From Flavobacterium sp. ASW18X (lineage in GTDB: Bacteria; Bacteroidota; Bacteroidia; Flavobacteriales; Flavobacteriaceae), in NCBI RefSeq assembly GCF_005144745.1, contig NZ_SWKK01000009.1:1-64000 (forward strand): a stretch of 64,000 bases of DNA, written 5' to 3'. The notes below the pieces were generated by a model, which was not told where the DNA came from, did no database searches, and saw only the letters and a program-made list of their open reading frames with translations. Numbering within the stretch: the first letter of the stretch is position 1; the number at the start of each line of letters is the position of its first letter. This document shows, piece after piece, positions 17,771 to 26,602 of this stretch. Position numbers and translations under genes: made by a program.

Positions 17771-18897
17771 TATTGTTTTAAAACATTGCAAAAATTATAT
17801 AAGGCTTTTTGTAGGTTTTCTTTACCATTTGCCATTGCAGTGGGCAAATCTACAACCTCTGTGAGTATGGCATTTATATAAGTTATACCTAATTTTTGTT
17901 GTTGCTCTTTACTTAAACGTACCGCACCACAAAAAGCAGCAACCGGTATGTTTTGTTTTAAGGCCGATGCTAAAACGCCATTTATGGTTTTTCCAGAAAG
18001 GGTTTGTGCATCCAATTGTCCTTCTCCAGTGATAATCCAATCTGCATCGGTGATTTTTTCATCAAACTGTGCCATTTCTTTGAGTAGATTAACACCAGAG
18101 ACCAATGTGGCATCTAAGAAAACGTATGCTCCGCCGCCTATGCCGCCCGCGGCACCTGCACCCGGCAATTTTTGTACATCTGTCCCGAAAGTTTGTTTCA
18201 GAACGCTCGAAAAATGCTGCAATCCTTGATCTAGAAACGCTACATTTTCTGGAGTAGCCCCTTTTTGCGGTCCGTAAACAAAGGCGGCGCCATTTGGTCC
18301 ATAAAAAGGGTTGTCTACATCACAAGCAACCTTAAACATGCATTTTTTTAGTAGCGGATTGCATTTACAGGTGTCTATGCTGCTAACTTGGAAAAGATTT
18401 TTACCAATAGGATTTATAGGTTTGTTTTGCGCATCTAAAAATTGGTATCCTAGAGCCTGCGCCATACCCAGGCCGCCGTCATTAGTAGCGCTACCGCCAA
18501 TACCTAAATATATAGTGGTGACTCCGCGTTCCAAAGCATCCAAAATAAGTTCCCCAGTGCCCAAAGAGGTGGTTTCCATGCAATTTAGCTCTTCGGTAGA
18601 TAGGAGATGATGGCCAGAGGCTTCTGCCATTTCTATATATGCCGTTTGTATGCTTTCAGACCATATGTAGCTAGCACTAATGGGCCTGAATAAAGGGTCA
18701 CTAACCTGGGCTGTAATTCGTTCACCCCCTAAATAATGCTTAACAATTTCTATAGTACCGTCACCGCCATCTGCTAATGGAAGTTTTAAAATAGCTGCTT
18801 TAGGGAAATGTTCTAGTAGGACCATTTCGGCTAGTTCACAGAATTCAAAACTGGTTATGGAACCTTTAAATTTATCTGGGGCTATAATAAATTTCAT
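17755..18897 (-). CDS. Glycerate kinase (GlxK/GarK-type)
   Basis: This 380-residue enzyme phosphorylates D-glycerate, in this family usually to 2-phosphoglycerate. The N-terminus MKFIIAPDKFKGS is the hallmark, followed by LPLADGGDGTIE, GIGGSATNDGGLGMAQALG, GAGAAGGIGGGAYVFLDA and ITGEGQLDAQTLSGK. It is cytoplasmic. The gene lies only 4 bp after a sodium:solute symporter gene and two genes after a GH63 glycosylglycerate-hydrolase-like gene, all on the minus strand. That context points to glycerate released from a glycosylglycerate rather than glyoxylate metabolism. Confidence 0.94.
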   Translation of the reverse strand: MKFIIAPDKFKGSITSFEFCELAEMVLLEHFPKAAILKLPLADGGDGTIEIVKHYLGGERITAQVSDPLFRPISASYIWSESIQTAYIEMAEASGHHLLSTEELNCMETTSLGTGELILDALERGVTTIYLGIGGSATNDGGLGMAQALGYQFLDAQNKPINPIGKNLFQVSSIDTCKCNPLLKKCMFKVACDVDNPFYGPNGAAFVYGPQKGATPENVAFLDQGLQHFSSVLKQTFGTDVQKLPGAGAAGGIGGGAYVFLDATLVSGVNLLKEMAQFDEKITDADWIITGEGQLDAQTLSGKTINGVLASALKQNIPVAAFCGAVRLSKEQQQKLGITYINAILTEVVDLPTAMANGKENLQKALYNFCNVLKQYYSPG

Positions 18898-18901
18898 CAG
18901 C

Positions 18902-20506
18902 TTATCGTAATAAATGAGGTAGTAATAAACTAACGGCTACTATGAGCACAAAATAGATTAGAAGTAAGGTAATTTCCTTAGTACTAGTGCTGTACTGTAT
19001 AGCTAAACCAGGTTTGGTTTCTTTTTTAATGATTAAACTAGTAACGTAAGCAATACTCATGGTTACCAAACAACCTATAGCATTCCACCAAAACCAAAAT
19101 ATTTCGGGTACATATAACCATAAGTAGATGTTTAGAGCCACCCCAGCAACGATACCTATGTTAGCTCCGAGCGCATGAGTCTTTTTAGTCATGATTGCCA
19201 AAATAAATGCAGCTAAGATGGGACCATAGAAGATAGAAGAGACTTTATTGATTACTTCTATGACGGTACCCTCAATACTACCAGCAAAAAATGCAAAAAA
19301 TAAGCATACTACTCCCCAAAAAAGCGATAACAACTTAGAGGTAGCCATGTACTTTTTATTGCCCATGTCTGGCTTAAAGCGTTTTACAAAATCTTCCATA
19401 GTTACAGCAGATAAGGAGTTTACCGTGGAACTTAAAGAAGACATGGCGGCAGACATGATAGCGACAATTAAAATACCGATGATGCCATTGGGTAAGTAAT
19501 TGATGATAAACACAGGAACCATTAAATCGGCCTTTTTACCTTCTAAGGAGCCAATATTTGCTTGGTAAACGCTACTTAACAAAGTTTGGAAACTTTCATC
19601 TTGCAAAAACAATGTGCCTAGCACTAAACCCATAATACAATAGGTTAGGGTGATAGGAAAACGAAATAGGCCATTGGCCAAAAGTAATTTTTTAATGGTT
19701 GGCAACCCATTAGCAGAGAGTAGCCGTTGGGATTGGGACTGGTCTGTACCATAGTACGAAGCGTATAAAAAGAAACCACCAATTACCATGGGCCAAAATC
19801 CAAATTCGTCTTGTTTGTCTGCATTGTTAAACCCCCATTTGCTAAAGTCTACCGTTGCAATGCGGTCTTTGTCTACATGGGTCAAGAAATTTTCAAATCC
19901 GCCCAATTCACTTAAACCGTATACTAAGCAGATAACAATACCTAAAAAGAGGATGGTCATTTGGATAACATCACCCCAAATCACAGCTTTCATACCGCCT
20001 TGGTAGGAATAGGCTAGTGTAATAACACCGATTAAAAGCACGGAAATCCAAAACTCTATATTTAGTGTGGCTTGCAAAATAAGGGCCATCGTATAAACCA
20101 TAACTCCAGTAGCTACAGACCTACTGATTTGAAAAACGAAACTGATTAGTAACCGAGAAGAGGCATCAAAACGTTTTTCTAAATATTCATACACACTTAC
20201 GATTCCCGATTTGTATAGCGTAGGGATTAAAGCCAACATTAAAAAAGCCATGGCCAGGGGTACTCCAAACTCGTAGGTAAGCCATTGCAGTCCGCCACCT
20301 TGTTTTAAACCTACAAAGGCTGGTGCAGAAATAAAACTTATGGCAGAAAGTTGGGTAGCCATGGTAGATAGGCTTAATGGTAGCCAACCCATACTTCTAC
20401 CGCCTAAAAAATAGTCGCCAGAATTTTTATTTTCCTTAAAAAAATACCCAAGGCTTAAAAAACCTACTAGGTAAACAACAATGATGATGTAATCTAAATA
20501 GTTCAT
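18902..20506 (-). CDS. Sodium:solute symporter (SSS family)
   Basis: This 534-residue protein has about 13-14 membrane helices. It opens with LDYIIIVVYLVGFLSLGYFF and NSGDYFLGGRSMGWLPLSLS, a strong SSS signature. Later helices include AIMSAAMSSLSSTVNSLSAVTMEDF, the conserved Na2/SSTVNS region. It would import a small solute with sodium across the inner membrane. Its place between a GH63 hydrolase and a glycerate kinase suggests mannosylglycerate, glucosylglycerate or glycerate as cargo (inference). An imperfect stem-loop lies upstream, between it and the GH63 gene. Confidence 0.92.
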   Translation of the reverse strand: MNYLDYIIIVVYLVGFLSLGYFFKENKNSGDYFLGGRSMGWLPLSLSTMATQLSAISFISAPAFVGLKQGGGLQWLTYEFGVPLAMAFLMLALIPTLYKSGIVSVYEYLEKRFDASSRLLISFVFQISRSVATGVMVYTMALILQATLNIEFWISVLLIGVITLAYSYQGGMKAVIWGDVIQMTILFLGIVICLVYGLSELGGFENFLTHVDKDRIATVDFSKWGFNNADKQDEFGFWPMVIGGFFLYASYYGTDQSQSQRLLSANGLPTIKKLLLANGLFRFPITLTYCIMGLVLGTLFLQDESFQTLLSSVYQANIGSLEGKKADLMVPVFIINYLPNGIIGILIVAIMSAAMSSLSSTVNSLSAVTMEDFVKRFKPDMGNKKYMATSKLLSLFWGVVCLFFAFFAGSIEGTVIEVINKVSSIFYGPILAAFILAIMTKKTHALGANIGIVAGVALNIYLWLYVPEIFWFWWNAIGCLVTMSIAYVTSLIIKKETKPGLAIQYSTSTKEITLLLIYFVLIVAVSLLLPHLLR

Positions 20507-20542
20507 GGGTAGTTATGTTAGTTGGTACGTGATGAATTGATA

Positions 20543-20570
20543 AGCTGGAATTAGCATGCTAACTCCAGCT
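20543..20570. repeat. Intercistronic stem-loop between GH63 and symporter genes
   Basis: AGCTGGAATTAG and CTAACTCCAGCT form a 12-bp stem with one mismatch and a CATG loop. There is no T-run on the minus strand after it, so it is more likely an mRNA stability or processing element than a terminator. Function is inference. Confidence 0.45.
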
Positions 20571-20592
20571 CATGAGTATATATTTGCAACGC

Positions 20593-21906
20593 TTATTTTT
20601 CGTTGACAAAATCTAAAAATAGGGCGGCGCTCCAAGAAAAATTATCGCCTCCATAACCGCCAAAGGCATCATCTGGTACTTTTTTACGTGCATCAAAATA
20701 CTCGTAAAAGCCATAACGCTTTAAAAGCGTTAAAGTGTCTGCCTTAATACGAGCTGCTAAGGCTGTTTTACCTGCTCGTTTTAAACCCAAATATAAAATC
20801 CAGTTCATGTTAATCCATACGGGTCCACGCCAGTATCTTTTTGGGTCGTACCTTTCACTCGATGGGTCAAATGAGGCACATAAATATAAGGATTCATCTC
20901 CAAATTTATGCTGTAACGTATTCACCAATATCTCAGTACGGTCTGCATCTACAATGGGAGCGTATAATGCCGCAAAAGAAGAAGAGCACACAAAGGGTAT
21001 TTGTTGGTCTGATTTTAAATCATAATGTACAAAAGCGCCCAATTCTTCATTAAACAGTTTACGATTAAAAGACGCTACGGACTGTTTTTGCCATGTTTCG
21101 AGTTGTTTAATTTTATCGGCATGCCCGCCTAATTTTTTATATAAGTTAATTAGGGATTCATTAGATTTTATAAGCATTGCATTAAACAATGGGTCTAACA
21201 CCAAAAAAGGAGAGTGCTCCGCTATTTTAGCATCCTCGTAATTGTATTTTTTTGCAATATCTATCAAGTACAAATAGTGGTCATACTCTCTATTGCTCGG
21301 TCTTTGAGATGCATCTACATGGCTTGTGTCCTTTCTTTTAAATGTGTACTGTGGAGGGTTCATAGTTGCCCAAATATCATCCCAAATAGGCGAGTTATCC
21401 GTGCCAGATTCCCAATTGTGATAGATGTACACTAAGCCTTCATTAGTAACATCTCGCTCCTTATAAAAATACTCATGGTTCCAAAAGACCTTATCTATTT
21501 GTGTGCTTATAAATTGAAGCATAGCTTTTTTATCCTCAACCACGTTGAGCATGTGTTCTAACACAAAACCAAGTACGGGTGGTTGTACCATACCTGTGGA
21601 AGGATAATCTGGATTAGATTCTTTGCTGAGGTGCGATTGATGAAAATCGGGACCTGGAAAATAGGTGTCACTTTCTGTATGGAACACAATGTGCGGAATG
21701 AAACCGTTTTTCCATTGTGCGTTTAACAAGGTTTCTATTTCTTTTTTGGCCTTAACCACATCATAATGAGCAAAACCTATGGCGATAAACCCGGCATCCC
21801 ATTTCCATTGAAACGGATATAGACCTTTACTTGGAATGGTGAATCCACCTGGTTGAAAATTAGTATCTAGGACCGTTTTAGCCTTTTGTATTAAATCGTT
21901 GTACAT
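20593..21906 (-). CDS. GH63 mannosylglycerate/glucosylglycerate-hydrolase-like glycosidase
   Basis: This 437-residue (alpha/alpha)6-barrel enzyme has no signal peptide, so it is cytoplasmic. The first motif LYPFQWKWDAGFIAIGF supplies Asp37. GYWRGP-type motif YWRGPVWINMNWILYLGL lies near residue 370, and FYEYFDA (Glu402) precedes GGDNFSWSAALFLDF. In the glucosylglycerate hydrolase of Mycolicibacterium hassiacum the catalytic residues are, as I recall, Asp43 and Glu419 in a 446-residue protein. Asp37 and Glu402 here are the positional counterparts. Length also fits. Glycerate kinase two genes downstream gives strong support that glycerate is a product. Trehalase-like or other GH63 activity is the alternative. 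Confidence 0.8.
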   Translation of the reverse strand: MYNDLIQKAKTVLDTNFQPGGFTIPSKGLYPFQWKWDAGFIAIGFAHYDVVKAKKEIETLLNAQWKNGFIPHIVFHTESDTYFPGPDFHQSHLSKESNPDYPSTGMVQPPVLGFVLEHMLNVVEDKKAMLQFISTQIDKVFWNHEYFYKERDVTNEGLVYIYHNWESGTDNSPIWDDIWATMNPPQYTFKRKDTSHVDASQRPSNREYDHYLYLIDIAKKYNYEDAKIAEHSPFLVLDPLFNAMLIKSNESLINLYKKLGGHADKIKQLETWQKQSVASFNRKLFNEELGAFVHYDLKSDQQIPFVCSSSFAALYAPIVDADRTEILVNTLQHKFGDESLYLCASFDPSSERYDPKRYWRGPVWINMNWILYLGLKRAGKTALAARIKADTLTLLKRYGFYEYFDARKKVPDDAFGGYGGDNFSWSAALFLDFVNEK

Positions 21907-21924
21907 ATTTATGTGTAAAAAATG

Positions 21925-21954
21925 CTTGGGGGCTGCGGGCTTGTAGCCCCCAAG
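21925..21954 (-). terminator. Hairpin with T-run between TonB receptor and GH63 genes
   Basis: CTTGGGGGCT and AGCCCCCAAG form a perfect 10-bp GC-rich stem with a 10-nt loop. On the minus strand it is followed after two bases by six T. It lies about 40 bp after the TonB receptor stop and only 18 bp before the GH63 start. With no room for a new promoter, partial termination with readthrough is likely. Confidence 0.75.
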
Positions 21955-21992
21955 GCTAATTAAACTAAACCAAACTATATGAAACTATTACT

Positions 21993-24644
21993 CTAAAAGT
22001 TAAAAGTTGCTGTTAAAAACAGTCTTCTAGGCAATACAGGTCTACCCACAAAGAATTCGTTTTCTGACTGGCCAGCAATACCAGCTCTGGGATTACCTTC
22101 TGTTAACCCTTGGCTATCAAATAAGTTGAATACAGAACATCCTAATCTTACAGAGTTTTCATTTTCTAAAGCAAAGGTGTATCCTGCTCCAATACGTGCT
22201 AACGTAATGGCATCTAATTCTATGTCATTAATGTCAGAAGTAAATTTTGCTCCGGTGTGGTTTAAGGTAAAGTTTGCATCAAACTTTCTGTCATCATAAT
22301 TTAAACCAGCACTACCTAAAAAGTTAGGCTGTCTTTGCAGCTCATTACCTTCATTAACAGTAGTACTTTCTCCTGTAACTAAGTTTTGCTGTATGTTCTT
22401 AGTTATTTCATGGTCTTGGTAGGTTGCAGTACCGCTAAAACTTAAGGCATCTGTAAATCTATATTTCCATGTCGCTTCTAAGCCTATAGTAGAAGTATTT
22501 TGTTCTGTACGGGCCTGATCCACCAACTCGCCATTGCTTATAGCTTGGTCAATTCTAATACGATCACTTAAACCTACGTAATACCCTGCAAGGGAACCAG
22601 AAAATTTAGCAGTACCAAATTTAGCACCAGCTTCAAATTGAATAATGCTTTCTGCATTATAGTTGGTTTCTCTAATACCTGGTGTTGGTACAAAACCTCT
22701 CTGTTGCGGAAAAAAGAAACCTCTACTAAAGTTAGCATATAGGTTGGTTGCCTCAGTAAGTTCATACAAACCAGCTAAAGAAACAGCCCAATCTGTGGCA
22801 TCAATTTCTGCTGTAGTAAAGCTACCATCTTCAAACCTAACGGTGTTTAAGGCGGTTGTAAGCGAAGCATCTTCATACACCTGAAAATCTTGCAATCCAC
22901 CATTTTGGAAGGTACCCTTGGTATTTTCTACACGAACGCCAACATCAAAACGCCATCTATCTAAAACCATTTCATCTGTCAAGTAAACCGCGGTTCTATT
23001 TTGTGATAAAAATCTATTGGCGGTCATACCAATTCTATCATACAAACCACCTGTAGCGTAGGTAACATCTGTTCCTGTTGCATATGTGTAGCTAAGATTT
23101 ACCAACCTTGGATTGTTGTTAAATTCTGATAAAACACGGTATTGGTAGTTTACATCTTCCGCTTCTGTTCTAGAAAGAAAAGTACCCAAAGTAAATGTAT
23201 GTTTTCTATCTTTTGATTTTAAAATAAGATTAGCCTCTCCGGAATAGTCGGTCATAGGGCGTAAACGGTCTACATGAAGGTTTTCTACCACTAAATCTCC
23301 GCCATTAATCTGCGTGTCACCACCACCTTGATAAGTGGCAAAAAAGCCTTGGTTGCCAGGCGCGACATTTGCAATGTACTCATTTAAAGCAATTGGATTG
23401 CCACTACCACCCACGTACAAAGCAAAGTTGTGCTTGTAATTGGCATATTTAATTTTTGAAGTAAATTTTAAATCTTCTGTAAGAAAATAGTTAAAATCTC
23501 CCATTACATAACCCCCTTGGGTAGACACCCCATCTTCTATAGGGCTATTGTAAACACCACCAGGTGTTAAGAAAGAGGTGTTGGCTAAATCTCCAGAAAG
23601 CAACTGTTCTACATCTTCCCCGTCATTACCTGCTAGGCGTTCTCTAGAACCACCAGCTAATGGTAATGGCAAATAAAATTGTGCATTATCATTAATAAAC
23701 TGACCAGAAATGGTAAAAGAACCTTTGTCAAACTTCTTTTTAATATTACCTCTAAGCTGTACCCCTTTTGTTGGTAAGCCTGTATCTATAGGACCATCAT
23801 CTTTACGGATAAATCCGGTTAGGGCATAATAAGTGTTACTATTTTCTCCACCCAACTTTCCTCCAGAATAAAAGTCAGTTTTTAATCTGCCTCTAGTCCC
23901 ATATTCCATGTTTATGATATTCCCAGGATTGGTATCGCCGGTTTTACTGGTATAGTTAATGATACCAGCAACAGACCCTGCGCCGTAAAGTACAGCCGCA
24001 CCACCACGCACAAATTCTACACCTTTAAAACCAATATCTGGTCTTGCGTACACATCATGTGCAGAAGAATTAAGCCCAAATGTGCTCATTAGGGGCATGC
24101 CATCATATTGTAGCGGATTAAAGACATATTGTCCGCCAGAGGGTAAACCTCTTACAAAGAGGTTGGTTGCTGTTTCACCACCACCCCCTTCTGCAGTAAT
24201 ACCAGGGACATCTCTTAAAATATCTGCCTGGCTGTTAGCAGAGAGCTTAGTAATTTCTGCCATCTTTTTGGAGCTAATAGAAAGTGGCGCTTGCTTTTGA
24301 GACCTAAAAGTAGAAGAAGCTGTAATGACTACCTCGTCTAATTGCTGTCCGCTTTCTGCTAGTACAACTTTAAGATTACTTGCATTGGTCAAGTCTACGG
24401 ATACTTTTTTAGTTTCAAAACCTATAAAACTAAAGACCAAGGTTTGTGTCCCAGTCTTACTAGTAGTTAAAGTAAAGTTTCCGTCAAAATCTGTAGTGGT
24501 ACCTTCTGTAGTCCCTTCTATAACCACGTTGGCGCCCAAAACAGGAACGCCACTGGTGTCCGATACGTTACCGGTAATATCTGTCTGTGCATACGTAAAT
24601 ACACCTACAAATAATGCCAATACCTTAAAAATCGATTTTTGCAT
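21993..24644 (-). CDS. TonB-dependent outer-membrane receptor
   Basis: This 883-residue receptor has a signal peptide ending VGVFTYAQ and a carboxypeptidase-regulatory-like domain at about 22-100 (GTTEGTTTDFDGNFTLT). A plug domain follows with LFVRGLPSGGQYVFNPLQYDG and FVRGGAAVLYGAGSVAGIINY. The barrel ends RRLFLTATFNF. It lacks a SusD partner and resembles the FecA/CirA-like small-ligand receptors more than SusC. It heads the minus-strand operon with GH63, symporter and glycerate kinase, so it probably imports a low-molecular-weight glycosylglycerate or a larger conjugate. Control by the divergent LacI protein is likely, since two LacI-type operators lie in the gap. Confidence 0.93.
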   Translation of the reverse strand: MQKSIFKVLALFVGVFTYAQTDITGNVSDTSGVPVLGANVVIEGTTEGTTTDFDGNFTLTTSKTGTQTLVFSFIGFETKKVSVDLTNASNLKVVLAESGQQLDEVVITASSTFRSQKQAPLSISSKKMAEITKLSANSQADILRDVPGITAEGGGGETATNLFVRGLPSGGQYVFNPLQYDGMPLMSTFGLNSSAHDVYARPDIGFKGVEFVRGGAAVLYGAGSVAGIINYTSKTGDTNPGNIINMEYGTRGRLKTDFYSGGKLGGENSNTYYALTGFIRKDDGPIDTGLPTKGVQLRGNIKKKFDKGSFTISGQFINDNAQFYLPLPLAGGSRERLAGNDGEDVEQLLSGDLANTSFLTPGGVYNSPIEDGVSTQGGYVMGDFNYFLTEDLKFTSKIKYANYKHNFALYVGGSGNPIALNEYIANVAPGNQGFFATYQGGGDTQINGGDLVVENLHVDRLRPMTDYSGEANLILKSKDRKHTFTLGTFLSRTEAEDVNYQYRVLSEFNNNPRLVNLSYTYATGTDVTYATGGLYDRIGMTANRFLSQNRTAVYLTDEMVLDRWRFDVGVRVENTKGTFQNGGLQDFQVYEDASLTTALNTVRFEDGSFTTAEIDATDWAVSLAGLYELTEATNLYANFSRGFFFPQQRGFVPTPGIRETNYNAESIIQFEAGAKFGTAKFSGSLAGYYVGLSDRIRIDQAISNGELVDQARTEQNTSTIGLEATWKYRFTDALSFSGTATYQDHEITKNIQQNLVTGESTTVNEGNELQRQPNFLGSAGLNYDDRKFDANFTLNHTGAKFTSDINDIELDAITLARIGAGYTFALENENSVRLGCSVFNLFDSQGLTEGNPRAGIAGQSENEFFVGRPVLPRRLFLTATFNF

Positions 24645-24757
24645 AGGATTTAGTTTTTAATTAATTGAATAATTGCAGTATTGAGTTATTATTAAATATG
24701 AATCAATATTATTAGCAATTTCTTCAAATACAATTGGTATTTATGAGAAAATATTAC

Positions 24758-24781
24758 GCAAACGTTTCCGCAATCGTTTGC
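24758..24781. promoter_or_regulatory. Two adjacent LacI-type operators
   Basis: GCAATCGTTTGC (24770-24781) is a near-perfect palindrome of the LacI-family form with central CG. The neighbour GCAAACGTTTCC (24758-24769) is a second, weaker copy exactly 12 bp away. They lie between the divergent TonB receptor (start 24644) and LacI (start 24818) and just upstream of the LacI -7 box, so autoregulation and control of the operon are expected. Confidence 0.7.
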
Positions 24782-24787
24782 AAATTG

Positions 24788-24795
24788 TATTTTTG
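24788..24795 (+). promoter_or_regulatory. Putative -7 promoter box (TATTTTTG) of lacI-type gene
   Basis: TATTTTTG fits TAnnTTTG, ends 22 bp before the chosen LacI start at 24818, and begins 6 bp after the operator pair. Its position argues for the downstream start rather than the longer frame from 24734. Confidence 0.55.
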
Positions 24796-24817
24796 TAATC
24801 ACATTAGTCAATCAAAA

Positions 24818-25846
24818 ATGAAAAAGAAACGAAATATTACCCTTAAAGATATTGCTAAAGAACTAAATCTTTCAGTTTCAACTGTTTCTAGAGCGTTAAA
24901 TAATCACCCAGACATTAGTGAAATCACTAAAGTACAAGTTCAGGCTTTGGCTAAGCAATACAATTATGTGCCCAATCTATTTGCAAAAGGATTTAGAACT
25001 AAACATACCCATATAATTGGTGTTGTGGTGCCAAACATATCGCACTTTTTTACCACGACCATTTTAAAAGGTATTTTAGAACAGGGAGAAAAAATGGGAT
25101 ACCAGGTTATTGTAGCCGAATCTCAAAATGATGTAAATAAACAACTCGCCATGTTAAATACCATGATACAATTTGGAGTGGATGGTATTCTTTTAAGTAT
25201 GGCAAGGAGAACATATGATGTTTCTAGTATTATAAAAATAAAGCAACGTGTACCCTTAGTTTTGTTTGATAAAGTGTCAAATAAGGTGCCATGCACACAA
25301 GTAGTTATAGATGAGGTAGATGCGGCATACGGGGCTGTTGAGCACCTAATTAACATCGGAAAAAAGCGAATTGCCATCATTAAAGAAACAGAGAATTCCT
25401 ATAATTCAGAGATGCGCTTTAGAGGGTACCAAAAAGCTTTGGAAGACCATAATCTAGAGGTGGACCCAAAGTTAATAGTGAGTACAGAAGATATTTCTTT
25501 GGATAAAGGACGCATAATGGCTAGCGCTCTTTTAACCTTACGGAACAAACCAGATGCTATTTTTGCCATTACGGATGCAGCAGCTATTGGTGCTATTAAA
25601 GCATTAAAAAAATACAATGTAAAAATACCAGAAGATATTGCCGTTATTGGTTTTAGTAATTCTGAACATGCTACTATCATTAGTCCGGCATTAACCACTG
25701 TAGACCAACCTGGAAATTTAATTGGCAGTACGGCTATTACTTATTTAATTAACGAAATTGAGAAGGAAGAAGAATCCTTTTTAAAAACAGTAGAAGTAAA
25801 GACTCATTTGATAATACGGGATTCTACTTTTACTACGGTAAAGTAA
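24818..25846 (+). CDS. LacI-family transcriptional regulator
   Basis: This 342-residue repressor/activator starts at the ATG at 24818 (MKKKRNITLKDIAKELN). The frame is open from 24734, but the extra 28 residues would be encoded by the operator and promoter region. The helix-turn-helix is ITLKDIAKELNLSVSTVSRALNNHPDIS (residues 7-34), followed by the hinge and a periplasmic-binding-protein-like sensor domain (HIIGVVVPNISHFF onward). It is divergent from the TonB receptor-GH63-symporter-glycerate kinase operon and most likely senses its substrate. Its stop abuts the stop of the next, convergent gene with no gap. Confidence 0.93.
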   Translation: MKKKRNITLKDIAKELNLSVSTVSRALNNHPDISEITKVQVQALAKQYNYVPNLFAKGFRTKHTHIIGVVVPNISHFFTTTILKGILEQGEKMGYQVIVAESQNDVNKQLAMLNTMIQFGVDGILLSMARRTYDVSSIIKIKQRVPLVLFDKVSNKVPCTQVVIDEVDAAYGAVEHLINIGKKRIAIIKETENSYNSEMRFRGYQKALEDHNLEVDPKLIVSTEDISLDKGRIMASALLTLRNKPDAIFAITDAAAIGAIKALKKYNVKIPEDIAVIGFSNSEHATIISPALTTVDQPGNLIGSTAITYLINEIEKEEESFLKTVEVKTHLIIRDSTFTTVK

Positions 25847-26488
25847 TTATTCTTGGGGTTCTGGTTCTTTTACCACAATTAAGGTAGCGGTAGAACCAGT
25901 AGATAAATTCCAACGGTTGTTGTGGAGCACTTTACCCTCAGCATCTGTAACTACAACTTGTGCGGTGTTTGGTCCAGAAGAACCTTGATTAAGGGCAACA
26001 AATTCTATTTTATTAAACCCTTCTACTAAATCTACGTTTACACCTTTAAAGGAGCCAGACAGCAAAAGGTTGTATTCTACCACTTGGTCGTTAACCAGGA
26101 CTTTTACTCGGTCTCCATCTATATATTCGTGGTCTCGTGCTACAATACCAACAAATTTTGTATTGGTTTTAAAATCACCCAAATACATATCACCAAAATA
26201 GGGTACAGAGCCTTTATGTTCTTTTTCGTTAATTCTTGGGCTAATTTTTAAATCGTGTCCTGCTTGCACCAGCTGCCTATCTGGTAACATTTTTATAGGA
26301 TTATCTTTACTAATTAAGTCCTTATCTAAAACCGATGGCATACGCAATACAGTACCTTGGTTGCTGGGTAGTGCATCCAAATTATTTTGCCTACCCACTT
26401 CTAAAGGTTTAGTAGTAGGTATATCTCCTTGAGCCCATAGCGTATGGCTTATAGCAATAGTAAAAAAGAAAAGTAAAAGTCTTTTCAT
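25847..26488 (-). CDS. Secreted/periplasmic hypothetical protein
   Basis: I do not recognise the family. The chosen start at 26488 gives MKRLLLFFFTIAISHTLWAQ, a clean signal peptide. A start at 26536 would add 16 residues in front of it. The mature protein of about 190 residues is polar, with a beta-rich C-terminal half (DRVKVLVNDQVVEYNLLL, SFKGVNVDLVEGFNKIEFVALNQG) that looks like an immunoglobulin-like domain. It ends in Pro/Glu. Similar proteins seem common in Flavobacteriaceae. There is no operon context, since both neighbours are separated or convergent. Confidence 0.75.
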   Translation of the reverse strand: MKRLLLFFFTIAISHTLWAQGDIPTTKPLEVGRQNNLDALPSNQGTVLRMPSVLDKDLISKDNPIKMLPDRQLVQAGHDLKISPRINEKEHKGSVPYFGDMYLGDFKTNTKFVGIVARDHEYIDGDRVKVLVNDQVVEYNLLLSGSFKGVNVDLVEGFNKIEFVALNQGSSGPNTAQVVVTDAEGKVLHNNRWNLSTGSTATLIVVKEPEPQE

Positions 26489-26602
26489 AGCACATGAGTC
26501 GTTAGACAGTACTAAAGTTAACAAATACCTTGCCATCTATTTAATAACTAGACGTTAAAATCGATGTTTGGTTAATACAATGGATAAATCCGCATTGGTA
26601 TC

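Noticed and set aside
20593-21906. Trehalase (GH37) reading of the GH63 gene
   Set aside because: The protein is shorter than trehalases, lacks their signature segments, and sits with glycerate kinase, which fits a glycerate-releasing enzyme better.
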